From positions 1 to 64,000 of the forward strand of contig NZ_BMJJ01000017.1 in the NCBI RefSeq assembly GCF_014643375.1: DNA of 64,000 nt, in the 5' to 3' direction. Under the pieces are notes generated by a model. That model made no database searches and had not been told where the DNA came from. It saw only the letters and a program-made list of their open reading frames with translations. This document shows positions 1 to 12,619 of this stretch, in pieces. Within the stretch, counting starts at the first letter, position 1. The number at the start of each line of letters is the position of its first letter. Made by a program: the position numbers and the translations under genes. The stretch is from Aureimonas glaciei (GTDB lineage: Bacteria; Pseudomonadota; Alphaproteobacteria; Rhizobiales; Rhizobiaceae).

Positions 1-676
1 GCGCGCAGTCATCCAAACATGAAGAAGGTAAAAGTTTGCCGCCGGACCCATCGGGGTTCGGTTGGCCTGTTCTGTTGACATTGTGAAGAGAAGACGGGTC
101 CTGAAGGGCCCTTTGGGGCACTCCGAAAGGGGTGTTTTGAAGGGTTCTGTCTGGGTCATGGCGCCAAGCGGTTCATCACCGATTGGATAGACGTCATGAT
201 CCGCAGGGATAGCCCTCACCCCTTGGGTTTGGCGGCGCATTCGAAAGGATGCGGCGATGAACTTGTTGGAATGGGTTCCCCTGTTTCGATTGCCATGCCT
301 GACCGCGTGGCATCGGGCTCCGTCTCAAGAAGCTGGTCTTTCGCCAATCCTTTCTCCAGAAGGGATTGGCACGAGAGTACCGCTGCAGGACGCGACCAGG
401 ATTGCACATCCCTCGCGTTTGCGGTGCTCGAACGACGAAGCTAACGCTTCGTCGTGGAATGAGACTACATCCCATGAACACCTCTCTCTTTGAGAGGCCC
501 GCCACGCCACGAAGGCAGGCGACCAGAACGCCGAAGCAAACCCCATCTCAGGATGGGGAATGCGTAGGCCGACCGGCCGTCGGATTGCTCTGCAATCCGC
601 GCCCCGTGCAGACGACCATCACACTGATGGTCGGCGTGAACGGTCTTCGCAAAAGGTGAACATTGGCGATGGGAAT
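1..676 (+). other. 16S-23S internal transcribed spacer (3' part)
   Basis: This is non-coding DNA leading directly into the 23S gene. It carries several local hairpins: about 346-371 (CCAATCC...GGATTGG), 434-455 (CGACGAAGC...GCTTCGTCG) and 541-558 (CCCCATC...GATGGGG). No tRNA cloverleaf is visible, so the tRNA-Ile and tRNA-Ala genes usual in this spacer would have to lie before base 1. From about 562 the sequence is largely complementary to the DNA that follows the 23S gene (3497-3642), so this end of the spacer is one arm of the 23S processing stem. The short ORFs here overlap in every frame and none looks protein-like. Confidence 0.85.
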
Positions 677-3505
<2,829 letters not shown>

Positions 3506-3869
3506 TCCCATTCGCCAATGTTCACCTCGCTTTAGCGAGGGTGAACATTGGTTTGTCTCGAGGCGCTCACGCCGGCCATTCACGGAATGGCCGTCTGCGC
3601 TGGCGCGGATTGCGAAGCAATCCGACGACCTGTCGGTCTACGGGCACCCAGCCTGTTGCCGCTGAAAAGAGACGGTTCTCATTCCAAGCCAAACGGCCTC
3701 CCTGCAGGGGCTGCCAGAACTCTCAGCTACGGAACGACCAACCAGCTTGGCGCCCCGTAGCCCGACCGGGCGTCGGGCCTTGTGGCCCGCCCCAGCGGAG
3801 ACAGTCGGGTCTTTACCCGACTGGCGTGAGCGCCCCTGAAAAAATACCAGCTTCATCTTGCCATTCGCT
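3506..3869 (+). other. 23S-5S spacer with processing stems
   Basis: Spacer with no gene. Its first part continues the 3' arm of the 23S processing stem. A nearly perfect hairpin, 3515-3551 (CCAATGTTCACC...GGTGAACATTGG), repeats the 11-mer GTGAACATTGG found at 656. A second palindrome holds GGATTGC...GCAATCC at about 3607-3623. A third, 3803-3826, is CAGTCGGGT...ACCCGACTG. The stretch 3497-3642 resembles the reverse complement of 562-683. Confidence 0.75.
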
Positions 3870-3988
3870 GACCTGGTGGTTCTAGCGGAGCGGCTGCACC
3901 CGATCCCATTCCGAACTCGGCCGTGAAACGCTCCAGCGCCTATGATACTTCGTCTTAAGACGCGGGAAAGTCGGTCGCCGCCAGGTCT
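3870..3988 (+). rRNA. rrf: 5S ribosomal RNA
   Basis: 5S rRNA. The ends pair as GACCTGG (3870) with CCAGGTC (3981-3987). The interior has the highly conserved CCCGATCCCATTCCGAACTC block and the alphaproteobacterial GCGGAGCGGCTGCACC and ACTTCGTCTTAAGACGCGGG segments. There is no tRNA-fMet directly behind it, where many alphaproteobacteria carry one; here that gene is at 22.4 kb. Confidence 0.95.
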
Positions 3989-4036
3989 GCCAATGGCAAG
4001 TCAAATCTCTCCAAGCCTCATCAGCAACATCCATCC

Positions 4037-4070
4037 AAACAGCCCCGTCGCGAAAGCGACGGGGCTGTTT
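4037..4070 (+). terminator. rRNA operon terminator
   Basis: A perfect 15-bp stem, AAACAGCCCCGTCGC pairing with GCGACGGGGCTGTTT, closes on a GAAA tetraloop and ends in T's, about 50 bases after the 5S gene. This is the intrinsic terminator of the rRNA operon. Confidence 0.9.
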
Positions 4071-4320
4071 GCGTTCAGCGCGCCACTCCTGTCGGCCGAA
4101 CGGCCTCGGCCTTGCCCACGCTTCGACGGCCTTGTCCCGCTGCCCGGCCTGCCGCCGACGGCCCGCTGCCACCGGCGCTCGGCGCCCAGAGCCCGGACGC
4201 CGCCCCATCGCCCCGCCGCCCGGCCCGCCCACAGCCAGTTCCCCCAAGACGGCCCCGCAGCTCGCGCCGGGATCAGCGCCGGCACCCGCCAAAACCCTCC
4301 GAGAACCCGCAAGGACCCCC
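4071..4320. other. GC-rich intergenic stretch after the rRNA operon
   Basis: Between the rRNA terminator and the first protein gene there is only very GC-rich, proline/arginine-coding sequence in all frames. No convincing gene, tRNA or repeat is visible. It must hold the promoter of the small gene starting at 4321, but no clear -35/-10 pair stands out. Confidence 0.5.
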
Positions 4321-4527
4321 ATGAAACTCTACCGACTGCTCACAGGTCCAGACGACGCCAGCTTCTGCCACAAGGTCTCCGCAGCCCTCGACAAGGGATG
4401 GGAACTCCACGGCAATCCTGCCTACGCCTACGATGCCAACGCCAACCAAATGCGTTGCGCCCAAGCCGTCGTCAAAGAACTCTACGGACAAAACTACTCC
4501 CCGGAGATGAAACTCGGCGAACAGTAG
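4321..4527 (+). CDS. DUF1737 domain protein
   Basis: A 68-residue protein that opens MKLYRLLTGPDDASFCHKV and continues with ALDKGWELHGNPAYAYD. This is the pattern of the DUF1737 family, short bacterial proteins of unknown function in which nearly the whole chain is the domain. The ATG at 4321 is chosen because the domain begins at its first residues; the open frame continues upstream into low-complexity GC-rich sequence that I regard as non-coding. It is followed after 18 bases by the DUF2459 gene on the same strand, so the two may be co-transcribed. No biochemical role can be assigned. Confidence 0.75.
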   Translation: MKLYRLLTGPDDASFCHKVSAALDKGWELHGNPAYAYDANANQMRCAQAVVKELYGQNYSPEMKLGEQ

Positions 4528-4545
4528 CGGAAGGGGGAAGAGCTG

Positions 4546-5235
4546 ATGCGCGGACGCGGCGGACGTTACGGGCTTGCCGCGGTCCTGATGGTGCCGGTGC
4601 TGGCCCTGGTTCTCGGCGTCGTCCTGCCCCACGCCCCCGACGCCGTGCGCCGGGATCCCTTGGCGTCCTCCGGCGCCCGCCACCGCGTGCTGATCCTCTC
4701 CAACGCCATCCACACGGACATCGCCTTGCCGGCGGTGGCGGAGCTGCGCGCGGCTTTCGGATTCCTGGGCGATGCCGGGCTGCCGGTGGGCCGGGAGGAC
4801 GTCGCGGCCATCGTCGTCGGTCGCGGCGGGCGCGACTTCTATCTCGCGACGCCCGAATGGACCGACCTGCGCCTCGGCACGGTGCTTCGCGCCTTCGCCG
4901 GCGACGCCGCGGTGCTGCATGTCGGCCTTTCCCCGGTGATCGACGCCTCGGCACCGGGCGTTACTGCGATCGATCTCGACGATGCCGGCCTCGCCGCCCT
5001 CACCGCTTTCGTCCTCGCGGCGTTTTCCCGCGATGCCGCGGGCGCCCCCGTGCCGGTGGACGCGCCGGGCTATGGAAGCTTCGACCGCTTCTATGAGGCA
5101 GAGGGACGCTTCACCGCGCTCGCCGGCTGCAATGCCTGGACGGCGGCGGCCCTGCGCGCGGCCGGGATCCCCACCGGCCTCTGGACACCCTTGCCGGCGA
5201 CGCTGCTGTGGTCGCTCGACTGGCATCGGCGCTGA
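4546..5235 (+). CDS. DUF2459 / TIGR02117 family protein
   Basis: A 229-residue protein with an N-terminal membrane segment or signal anchor (about residues 9-27, a run of A/V/L). It then shows features of the DUF2459 (TIGR02117) family: a strand ending in SNAIHTDIALP near residue 50, RDFYLATPEWTDLRLGT in the middle, and a C-terminal CNAWTAAALRAAGIPTGLWT block with a conserved cysteine. The function of this family is not known. The cysteine and the histidine near residue 56 suggest a papain-like or amidase-like fold, but that is inference. A GGAAGGGGGAAGAG ribosome-binding stretch lies just ahead of the ATG. Confidence 0.85.
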   Translation: MRGRGGRYGLAAVLMVPVLALVLGVVLPHAPDAVRRDPLASSGARHRVLILSNAIHTDIALPAVAELRAAFGFLGDAGLPVGREDVAAIVVGRGGRDFYLATPEWTDLRLGTVLRAFAGDAAVLHVGLSPVIDASAPGVTAIDLDDAGLAALTAFVLAAFSRDAAGAPVPVDAPGYGSFDRFYEAEGRFTALAGCNAWTAAALRAAGIPTGLWTPLPATLLWSLDWHRR

Positions 5236-5316
5236 CCGGACGGTGTGGCCGTGGGGATGGCGATGTCGGGCACGACGGCGAGGATGATCGAAAACCATCG
5301 GGCGATGGTGAAAGCC

Positions 5317-5739
5317 TCAGTCGGCCTGCGCCTCGAGCTCTTCCATGTCCTCGTCGGACAGGCCGAAATGATGGCCGATCTCGTGGATCATCACATGCGC
5401 CACGAGCGTGCCGAGCGCTTCCTCGTGCTCGCACCAATAGTCGAGAAGGGGCCGGCGGTAGAGAAGGATGCGGTTGCCCATCTCGCCGGTGACGGCGAGG
5501 CCGGGATCGCCGACGGGGCGGCCCTCGAACAGGCCGAGAATGTCGAAGGCGCTTTCCAGTCCCATTTCCTCGATGACGGAATCCTCGGGAAACTCGGCGA
5601 CGAGGAACTGGACGTCGCCGGAGAGCGCTCGGAATTCCGCGGGCAGGCCGGCATAGGCCTCCAGCGCCAGCGCTTCGATCTCCTCCAGGCTCGGCGCCAG
5701 CCGCCGGCCCCAGTCGCCGCTCTGGTCGAGTATGGCCAT
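5317..5739 (-). CDS. Zincin-like metallopeptidase family protein
   Basis: A 140-residue protein with an HEIGHHFGLSDE motif (HEXXH at about residues 119-123, followed by the usual downstream aspartate). This is the signature of the short Zincin_1 (PF06262) family of predicted zinc peptidases. The start at 5739 is preferred over an upstream ATG at 5805 because GAAGGA sits six bases ahead of it and because the extension is proline/arginine-rich and unlike the family. It stands alone on the reverse strand, converging on the DUF2459 gene. Peptidase activity has not been established for most members, so the substrate is unknown. Confidence 0.85.
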   Translation of the reverse strand: MAILDQSGDWGRRLAPSLEEIEALALEAYAGLPAEFRALSGDVQFLVAEFPEDSVIEEMGLESAFDILGLFEGRPVGDPGLAVTGEMGNRILLYRRPLLDYWCEHEEALGTLVAHVMIHEIGHHFGLSDEDMEELEAQAD

Positions 5740-6154
5740 GTCGTTCCTTCTCTCTGCCGTTCCCGACAAGATAGGGCGGGCCGGCGCCGGTGCGAAGCCC
5801 GGCATGATCGGGCCGATTCGCGCCGCCCTTCCGCAATATCGTAGCCAAAGGCGCCGCCGGCCGTAGAAATCGCTGGCCTCGATCGGATATCCCCTGCCGT
5901 TGCCGGCGGCGGCGGGCGGGATGCGCGGGTCCCTCGCTGACGCCTGGCCTCGGCGTAGCCTAGGAATCTATGGCCCATTCCCCGAGGGAATGCCCGGATG
6001 TACCCGCCAAGTTCCCTGATAAAAGGAAAATATTCCGAAAAAGACTCTTCTTGACTCTCCTCCGGCCCTCTGGAATCCATAGGAACATACAGGGAACAAG
6101 ACCCCTCCGGGAGAGGGGATGGAACGGCCGCCCGGCGCGCCGAGGGAGATCGCC
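5740..6154. other. Divergent intergenic region with SOS control site
   Basis: This 415-base stretch separates the zincin gene from imuA. It is AT-richer than its surroundings at 6010-6060 and includes TTGACT at 6051, which could be the -35 of an imuA promoter (no strong -10 follows). The only clear motif is the LexA box at 6083-6097. An alternative imuA start at 6119 falls inside this region. Confidence 0.5.
6083..6097 (+). promoter_or_regulatory. LexA (SOS) box upstream of imuA
   Basis: The sequence is GAAC-ATACAGG-GAAC; read on the other strand it is GTTC-N7-GTTC, the direct-repeat LexA operator known from alphaproteobacteria (Rhizobium, Agrobacterium, Caulobacter, Rhodobacter). It lies about 58 bases ahead of the chosen imuA start and downstream of a TTGACT hexamer, well placed to block transcription of the damage-inducible cassette that follows. 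Confidence 0.85.
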
Positions 6155-7096
6155 ATGTTAAAAACCGCGCGTTGTCCCGACCGCCCGGCCGCCGAAACCG
6201 GACGGCGCGAGACCGTGGCCGACCTCGCCGCACGCATCGCCCGGATCGAGGGCCGCGCCGTCGGTCGGCTGGCGGCCCCGCCCGAGGTCCCGCGGGCGAG
6301 CGGCGGGCCTGCCCGGGCAACGGTGCCAAGCGGGGAAGCGTGCCGGCCTTTCGGCATCGCCGAGGCGGATGCGGCACTTGGCGGCGGCTTTCCCTTGAGC
6401 GGCCTCACCGAAATCCATGTCGACGAGACCCGCGGCAGCGGCAGCGGCGCGGGCTTTGCCCTGGCGCTCGCCGTTCTGTTCGGCGCCGGCCCGGACCGCC
6501 CGGCGATCTGGATCGGCGGCGCCCACGGCTTTGCCGAGGGCGGCATGCCCTACGGGCCGGGCCTGGCCGCCTACGGCCTCGATCCCTCAGGTCTCGTCCT
6601 GGTGCGTGCGCCGCGGCTGGAGCAGGCGATCTGGGCCGGCGAGGAGGCGGCGCGCTCGCCGGCGCCCGCCCTCACCATCCTGGAAGCGCGGGGCAATCCA
6701 AAGCTTCTGGGGCTCGAGGGCACGCGCCGGCTGCATCTGCGCGCCGGCCGCGCCGGCCGCCCGTTGTTGCTCCTGCGCCAGAGCGGACGGCCCGAGGCGA
6801 CGGCCGCGCCGCTGCGGCTGCGCATCGCCCCCGCGCCGGCCTCCTTCGTGCCGGATCTGTCGCCGGGCCGCGGCGAGCCGGCCTCGCGGCTGATCGGCCA
6901 CCCCGTCTTCGCCGTCACCGTCGAAAAGGCGCGCGACGGCCGTTCCCATCATTTTCTCCTGCAATGGAATCCCCATGACCGCCGCTTCCAAGCCTTCGCC
7001 GAGCCGCCTGCTCGCCGTCCAGCTGCCGCTCCTGTCGACGGACCGGATCCGGCGCGACCGTCTGGGGCGGTCCTGGCGCTCCGCCGCGCCTCGTGA
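6155..7096 (+). CDS. imuA: SOS mutagenesis protein ImuA
   Basis: A 313-residue RecA-like protein of the ImuA family, the first gene of the SOS-induced mutagenesis cassette imuA-imuB-dnaE2. It has the family's N-terminal RRETVADLAARIARIEG helix and a central LGGGFPLSGLTEI strand, but no canonical Walker A motif, as expected for ImuA. The ATG at 6155 has GAGGGAGAT at good spacing; an alternative ATG at 6119 directly abuts a GGGAGAGGGG run and would add 12 residues. A tail of about 40 residues beyond the [16 protein letters not shown] strand is A/P/R-rich and overlaps imuB by 122 bases. ImuA is thought to link ImuB to the lesion-bypass complex. Confidence 0.88.
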   Translation: MLKTARCPDRPAAETGRRETVADLAARIARIEGRAVGRLAAPPEVPRASGGPARATVPSGEACRPFGIAEADAALGGGFPLSGLTEIHVDETRGSGSGAGFALALAVLFGAGPDRPAIWIGGAHGFAEGGMPYGPGLAAYGLDPSGLVLVRAPRLEQAIWAGEEAARSPAPALTILEARGNPKLLGLEGTRRLHLRAGRAGRPLLLLRQSGRPEATAAPLRLRIAPAPASFVPDLSPGRGEPASRLIGHPVFAVTVEKARDGRSHHFLLQWNPHDRRFQAFAEPPARRPAAAPVDGPDPARPSGAVLALRRAS

Positions 7097-8612
7097 CGCG
7101 GCCGAGCCGGCGGCACCCCTGGTGCTCTACGAGCGGCTCGCCCAGGCCGACCGCATCGCCGCGCTCTGCGAGAAGGCATCGGCCCTCGGCCTGTCGCCGG
7201 GGCTCGGCCTGGCCGATGCCCGCGCCCGTTTTCCCGGTCTCGACGTCGTCGCGGCCGACAGGGGGGCGGACGCCGTTCTTCTCGCGGCGCTTGCCGACTG
7301 GTGCGACCGCTATACCCCGCTCGTCGCGCTCGATCCGCCGCACGGGCTGATCCTCGACATTTCCGGCTGCGGCCATCTCTTCGGCGGCGAGAAGGCGCTG
7401 ATGGACGATCTTCTCGCCCGGCTCTTCCACCAGGGATTCTTCGCCCGCGCCGCGATTGCCGGGCATGCCGGCACGGCGCTGGCGGTCGTCGCGTCATCCT
7501 CGGGGATGGCCGTCGCCAGGGGGGAGGAGCGCGCCGCCGTGACGCCGCTGGCGATCGGCGCGCTTCGGCTCGGGGCGGAGGAGACGGCCAAGCTCGAGCG
7601 GCTCGGGCTGAAGACCGTCGGGGCGCTGGCCGCGCTGCCGCGGCAGAGCCTGGCGCGGCGCTTCGGCGCCGCCCTCCTCACCCGTCTCGACGAATCGCTC
7701 GGCCTCGCCGACCGGCCGATCAGCCCGCGCCGCCCCGTTCCCGCGCTGATGGCGGAACGGCGCTTTGCCGCGCCGATCAACCAGGTGGAGGACGTCCAGC
7801 GCATCACCGGTTTTCTCGCCCAGCGTCTCTGCCAGGCGCTGGAGCGTCGCGGCGAGGGGGCGCGGCGGCTGGAGCTGTCGCTGTTCCGCGTCGACGGCAA
7901 GGTCGAGCGGGTGCGCGTCGCGGCCTCCTTGCCGCTGCGCACGCCCGACCGCATCGGGGCGCTCTTCCGCGAGCGGCTGAAGGGATTTGGCGAGGACATC
8001 GATGCCGGTTTCGGCTTCGATCTCGTCCGCCTGGCGGTGCTGGAGTCGGAGAGTTTGGCCGAGCGCCAGGAGGATCTTTCCGGCGAACGCGGGGCGGAAG
8101 GCGATCTTGCCGGTCTGATCGACCGGCTCGGCGCCCGCCTCGGCGAGGCGCAGGTGCTGCAGATCGAGGCGCGCGCCAGCCACTGGCCGGAACGGGCGAT
8201 GCGCATCCGCCCGGCCGTGTCGGGGCCGCAGGGCGGCAGCCGGCTCACGGCCGTGGCTGCCTGCGCCCGGGCGCTGCCGGATGCCGCCTTGGCCGCGGCG
8301 CCGGCGCCGCGGCCGGTGCGGCTGCTGGCGTCGCCCGAACCGGTCGAGGCAACCTTCGCGGTGCCGGACGGGGCGCCGCTTCATTTCCGCTGGCGCCGGG
8401 CGCTGCATGTCGTGCGCCGCGTCGAGGGGCCCGAGCGGATCGCGCCGGAATGGTGGCTCGGGCAGGCCGAGCGCGCCCGCGACTATTTCCGCATCGAGGA
8501 TGCCGACGGGCGGCGCTTCTGGCTGTTTCGCAAGGAACAGGCAGCGACGCCCGGCGACAGCGGCCATGGCGACGCGGTGGCGCGCTGGTTCATGCACGGG
8601 ATCTTTGCCTGA
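6975..8612 (+). CDS. imuB: Y-family polymerase-like protein ImuB
   Basis: A 545-residue DinB/UmuC-like protein. The N-terminal [16 protein letters not shown], the palm segment [17 protein letters not shown] and the little-finger region (about 260-370) place it in ImuB. ImuB keeps the Y-family fold but lacks the catalytic acidic pair; here LDISGCG stands where active DinB has its acidic residues, fitting a non-catalytic adaptor that docks DnaE2 on the beta clamp. The gene starts inside imuA (122-base overlap) and its TGA shares bases with the dnaE2 ATG (ATGA at 8611-8614), so the three genes are translationally coupled. Confidence 0.92.
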   Translation: MTAASKPSPSRLLAVQLPLLSTDRIRRDRLGRSWRSAAPRDAAEPAAPLVLYERLAQADRIAALCEKASALGLSPGLGLADARARFPGLDVVAADRGADAVLLAALADWCDRYTPLVALDPPHGLILDISGCGHLFGGEKALMDDLLARLFHQGFFARAAIAGHAGTALAVVASSSGMAVARGEERAAVTPLAIGALRLGAEETAKLERLGLKTVGALAALPRQSLARRFGAALLTRLDESLGLADRPISPRRPVPALMAERRFAAPINQVEDVQRITGFLAQRLCQALERRGEGARRLELSLFRVDGKVERVRVAASLPLRTPDRIGALFRERLKGFGEDIDAGFGFDLVRLAVLESESLAERQEDLSGERGAEGDLAGLIDRLGARLGEAQVLQIEARASHWPERAMRIRPAVSGPQGGSRLTAVAACARALPDAALAAAPAPRPVRLLASPEPVEATFAVPDGAPLHFRWRRALHVVRRVEGPERIAPEWWLGQAERARDYFRIEDADGRRFWLFRKEQAATPGDSGHGDAVARWFMHGIFA

Positions 8613-11600
8613 TGACGGCCGCCCTTCCGCCCCCGGCCTCGCGCCCGCCGTCCTTTCGCCGCCCCTTTCGGCCGGGCGCTGCCGGCGGCTTTGCCGAGAT
8701 CGGCACGGCGAGCAGCTTTTCCTTCCTGCGCGGCGCCTCGCAGCCGGACGAACTCGTCATTGCCGCCCGCGCGCTCGGGCTCGCCGGCCTCGGGCTCGCC
8801 GACCGCAACACCGTCGCCGGCGTGGTGCGGGCGCACCAGGCGGCCCGCGAGATCGGCTTTGCCTTCGCGCCCGGTGCCCGCCTCGTCTTCAAGGACGAAA
8901 CGCCCGACATTTTTGCCTATCCGCGCGACCGGGCCGGTTGGGGAAAACTGTGCCGGCTGCTCAGCCTCGGCAATCGGCGCACGGTGAAGGGCGACTGCGT
9001 GCTCCATCTCGGCGATCTCCTCGACGGTGGCGAGGGGCTGCATCTGGCGCTGCTCGCCCCGGACGGGCTCGGCGCCAGCGACGACGAAGCCGCGCAGGCG
9101 GCGATCGACGGGGCGAAGGCCTGTCTCCTCGCCTTGCGGGAAAACTTTGCCGGCGCCGTGCATCTGGCGGCGGCGCCACGCCATGACGGCGCCGACGCCC
9201 GGCGGCTTGCCCGTGCCGCACGGCTCGCTTCTGAGGCGCGGCTTCCGCTGATGGCGACCAACGACGTCTTCTACCACGTGCCCGACCGCCGCCGGATGCA
9301 GGACGTTCTCACCGCCATCCGTCATCATGTGGCCATCCCCGAGGCGGGCCTGATCCTGTCGAAGAATGCCGAGCGGCACCTGAAGACCGAGGCCGAGATG
9401 GCGGCGCTGTTCCGCGACCATCCCGGCGCGCTTTCCGAGAGCGGGCGATTCTTCCAAGCGCTCGGCTTCGATCTCGCCTCGCTGCAATACGAATATCCCG
9501 ACGAGGCGCTGGGGCTCGACGGCACGCCCGCCGAGGTGCTGCGGCGCCTCGCCTATGAGGGGGCCGCCTGGCGCTATCCCGGCGGCGTGTCGGAGAAGAC
9601 CGTCGGGCAGATCGAGCACGAGCTGAAAATCATCGCGGTGATGAAATACGAGCCCTATTTCCTCACCGTCTACAACATCGTCCGCTTCGCCCGCTCGCAG
9701 CAGATCCTCTGCCAGGGGCGGGGCTCGGCCGCCAATTCCACCGTCTGCTATTGCTTGGGGATTACCGAGGTCGATCCGGAGATCACCGGGCTGTTGTTCG
9801 AGCGCTTCATCTCGCCGGACCGCGACGAGCCGCCGGACATCGACGTCGACTTCGAGCACGAGCGGCGCGAGGAGGTGATCCAGCACATCTACGAGGCCTA
9901 TGGCCGCGACAATGCGGCGATTGCCGCCACCGTCATCACCTATCGCGGCCGCTCGGCGGCGCGCGAGGTCGGCAAGGCTTTCGGCCTGTCGGACGACGCG
10001 GTCTCGGCCCTGTCCGGCTCGGTCTGGGGCCATCATGCTGGGGATGTCGGCGAGCGCGAGGCGGCGGAGGCGGGGCTGTCGGTCGCCGATCCGGTGACGG
10101 AGAACGTGCTCGCCTTCGCCAACGAGTTGATGGGCTTTCCCCGCCACCTCTCGCAGCATGTCGGCGGCTTCGTCATCACCCGCGGGCGCATCGACGAGGT
10201 CGTGCCGATCCTCAACAGCGGCATGGACGGGCGCACCATCGTCGAATGGGACAAGGACGATCTCGACGAGCTGAAGATTTTGAAGATCGATATCCTGGCG
10301 CTCGGCATGCTGTCCTGCCTTCGGCGCGGCTTCGATCTCCTCTCCGAGCACTATCCCGCGCACCATGGCGGTCGGCTGACGCTCGCCTACCTGTCGAAGC
10401 ATGCCCAGGACGGTCCGACCTATGCGATGACGCGGCGGGCCGACACGCTCGGCGTTTTCCAGATCGAATCGCGGGCGCAGATGTCGATGCTGCCGAAGCT
10501 GCAGCCGCGGGAGTTCTACGACTTCGTCATCCAGGTGGCGATCGTCCGGCCCGGGCCGATCCAGGGCGACATGGTGCACCCCTATCTCAAGCGCCGGATG
10601 GGGCTCGAAGAGCCCGTCTACGAGAACGAGGCGCTGCGGGCCGTCCTGCACCGCACGCTCGGCGTGCCGCTGTTCCAGGAACAGGCGATGCAGATGGCGA
10701 TCGTCGCGGCGAGTTTCACCCCGGGCGAGGCCGACCAGCTGCGCCGCGCCATGGCGACCTTCAAGCGCACCGGCAAGATCCACACCTTCCGCGACAAGAT
10801 GATCGAGGGCATGGTCGGCAACGGCTATTCCAGGGATTTCGCTGAGCGCTGCTTCAAGCAGATCGAGGGGTTCGGCGGCTATGGCTTTCCCGAGAGCCAC
10901 GCCGCCTCCTTCGCGCTTCTCGTCTACGCCTCCTGCTACATGAAGTGCCATTACCCCGACGTTTTTGCCGCGGCGCTCCTCAACGCCCAGCCGATGGGGT
11001 TCTATGCGCCGTCGCAGATCGTCCGGGACCTGCGCGACCACGGCGTCGCCGTCCACCCGGCCGACGTTAACCATTCCACCTGGGATTGCAGCCTCGAACC
11101 CTCGGCCTTCGACCCGCGCGCTCTGGCGCGGCGCCACCGCGAGATGGAGAAGGACATCCGCTCGACCCACGCCGTCCGGCTCGGTTTTCGGCAGATCAAG
11201 GGCCTGTCGAAGGCGGAGATGGATCAATTGGTGGCGACGCGGTCGCGGTCGGGGCCGTACGATTCCGTGAGAGATCTCTGGCTGCGCTCGGGGCTGAAGC
11301 GGGCGGCGATCGAGCGGCTCGCCGATGGCGACTGCTTTTCCTCGCTCGGCCTCTCCCGGCGCGACGCGCTCTGGGCGGCCGAGGCGCTGGATCCCAGCGG
11401 CGCGGCCGAGCGCCTGCCTCTGTTCGAGCAGGCCGATGCCACGGACCTGCAGAAGGAGCCGGACGCGCATCTGCCGCCAATGCCGCTCGGCGAGGAGGTG
11501 ATCAACGACTACCGTTTTCTGTCGCTGTCGCTGAAGGCGCATCCCGTCGCTTTCGTCCGCGCCACGCTGAAGGCGCGCAAGGTGCTGACCAACGAGACGC

Positions 11601-12133
11601 TGGAAAGCCTGCCGTCGGGTCGGCGCGTCACGGTTTCCGGCCTCGTTCTGGTGCGGCAGCGGCCGGGCTCGGCCAAGGGGGTGATCTTCATGACCATCGA
11701 GGACGAGACCGGCACCGCCAACATCATCGTCTGGCCAAAGCTGTTCGAGGCGTTCCGGCCGGTGGTGCTCGGTGCCCGCTTCGTCGAGGTGACCGGGCGG
11801 ATGCAGTCGGATCGCGGCGTCATCCACGTCGTCGCCGACCGCGTCGAGGATCTCACCCCGCTCCTGGCCGCGGTGGCGGCGGGCGGCCTGCCGGGGGAGG
11901 GGCACGTGGCGCCGGCCGACCACGTCAAGAGCCCGCTCCCGTCAGGGCGGCGCGGACGGCGGGGCGGCGTCGCCTCGTCGCTCGGCAGCCTGCTGGCGCG
12001 CGCCGACGAGGTGCGCCGGCCGATCGAGGCGGCGCGGGGCGCGCCCTCGCGCGTCGACCGCACCGTCCCGGGTGTCGCCGTGCCGGGGCCTGCGCTGCGC
12101 GCGGTCCTGCCGAAAGGGCGCAATTTCCAGTGA
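8612..12133 (+). CDS. dnaE2: Error-prone DNA polymerase DnaE2
   Basis: A 1173-residue C-family polymerase, the catalytic partner of ImuA and ImuB in SOS-induced lesion bypass. In order it has an N-terminal PHP domain ([16 protein letters not shown]), the palm with catalytic [15 protein letters not shown] (Asp409 and Asp411 by my count), the fingers, a helix-hairpin-helix region and a C-terminal OB-fold ([19 protein letters not shown]). The dnaE2-specific [16 protein letters not shown] segment is present. The open frame extends far upstream in shadow of imuB; the real ATG at 8612 overlaps the imuB stop. A tail of about 90 residues rich in R/G/P follows the OB domain. Expression should follow the LexA box at 6083. 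Confidence 0.96.
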   Translation: MTAALPPPASRPPSFRRPFRPGAAGGFAEIGTASSFSFLRGASQPDELVIAARALGLAGLGLADRNTVAGVVRAHQAAREIGFAFAPGARLVFKDETPDIFAYPRDRAGWGKLCRLLSLGNRRTVKGDCVLHLGDLLDGGEGLHLALLAPDGLGASDDEAAQAAIDGAKACLLALRENFAGAVHLAAAPRHDGADARRLARAARLASEARLPLMATNDVFYHVPDRRRMQDVLTAIRHHVAIPEAGLILSKNAERHLKTEAEMAALFRDHPGALSESGRFFQALGFDLASLQYEYPDEALGLDGTPAEVLRRLAYEGAAWRYPGGVSEKTVGQIEHELKIIAVMKYEPYFLTVYNIVRFARSQQILCQGRGSAANSTVCYCLGITEVDPEITGLLFERFISPDRDEPPDIDVDFEHERREEVIQHIYEAYGRDNAAIAATVITYRGRSAAREVGKAFGLSDDAVSALSGSVWGHHAGDVGEREAAEAGLSVADPVTENVLAFANELMGFPRHLSQHVGGFVITRGRIDEVVPILNSGMDGRTIVEWDKDDLDELKILKIDILALGMLSCLRRGFDLLSEHYPAHHGGRLTLAYLSKHAQDGPTYAMTRRADTLGVFQIESRAQMSMLPKLQPREFYDFVIQVAIVRPGPIQGDMVHPYLKRRMGLEEPVYENEALRAVLHRTLGVPLFQEQAMQMAIVAASFTPGEADQLRRAMATFKRTGKIHTFRDKMIEGMVGNGYSRDFAERCFKQIEGFGGYGFPESHAASFALLVYASCYMKCHYPDVFAAALLNAQPMGFYAPSQIVRDLRDHGVAVHPADVNHSTWDCSLEPSAFDPRALARRHREMEKDIRSTHAVRLGFRQIKGLSKAEMDQLVATRSRSGPYDSVRDLWLRSGLKRAAIERLADGDCFSSLGLSRRDALWAAEALDPSGAAERLPLFEQADATDLQKEPDAHLPPMPLGEEVINDYRFLSLSLKAHPVAFVRATLKARKVLTNETLESLPSGRRVTVSGLVLVRQRPGSAKGVIFMTIEDETGTANIIVWPKLFEAFRPVVLGARFVEVTGRMQSDRGVIHVVADRVEDLTPLLAAVAAGGLPGEGHVAPADHVKSPLPSGRRGRRGGVASSLGSLLARADEVRRPIEAARGAPSRVDRTVPGVAVPGPALRAVLPKGRNFQ

Positions 12134-12325
12134 TGGCGTCCGGGCCAAGCGCTGCCGCAGCGGCTCCCCGCGAACCGGCAGAGATGAAAGCACCGTGCGG
12201 GCGGCAGATGCCGGCCGGATCGATCGAAAAGTGTCCAAGCCGCCCATCAGGCAGACCAGGACGCCCTCTCCAAGCCCGTCACCTGCTGGAGGGAGCCAGG
12301 TGGGCAGCAGCCCTTGCGCGGCGCC

Positions 12326-12619
12326 TTACTGCTTCAGCACGTCGGCCCATTCGGGATGCTTGCGGAACTGGGCATTGGCGAAGGGGCAGAGCGGGATGAT
12401 CTTCTTGCCGCTCGCCCGAGCGTCGGCGATGGCCCGTTCCACCAGGAGCAGGCCCGCGCCCTGGCCGCGAAAAGCGTCGGGCACGTCGGTGTGGTCGATG
12501 ATGATCATGGTCGTGCCAGCCTTGGAAAAACTCAGCTCGGCGGCCGCGCCGTCCGGTCCCCGCAGGCGGTAGACGCCCTTGCTCGGCCCATCCTCCAGGG
12601 TGATCTCCGACGCGTTCAC
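12326..12619 (-). CDS. Short GNAT-family N-acetyltransferase (YjdJ-like)
   Basis: A 97-residue protein matching the short acetyltransferase family (Acetyltransf_CG, YjdJ type). It shows TTMIIIDHTDVPDAFRGQGAGLLLVERAI, with the acetyl-CoA pyrophosphate loop R-G-Q-G-A-G, followed by the family's LCPFANAQFRKHPEW ending. Such proteins are about 90-100 residues and the acceptor is unknown. The gene overlaps the end of the upstream hydrolase by 4 bases, making it the last gene of the MhqO-like/MhqD-like cluster. A paralogue with the same architecture is at 51754-52032. Confidence 0.88.
   Translation of the reverse strand: MNASEITLEDGPSKGVYRLRGPDGAAAELSFSKAGTTMIIIDHTDVPDAFRGQGAGLLLVERAIADARASGKKIIPLCPFANAQFRKHPEWADVLKQ

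Noticed and set aside
8483-11923. 1146-codon reverse-strand open frame opposite dnaE2
   Set aside because: It is antisense to a certain gene and reads as H/R/D-rich shadow sequence of high-GC codons, with no recognisable domain or ribosome-binding site.
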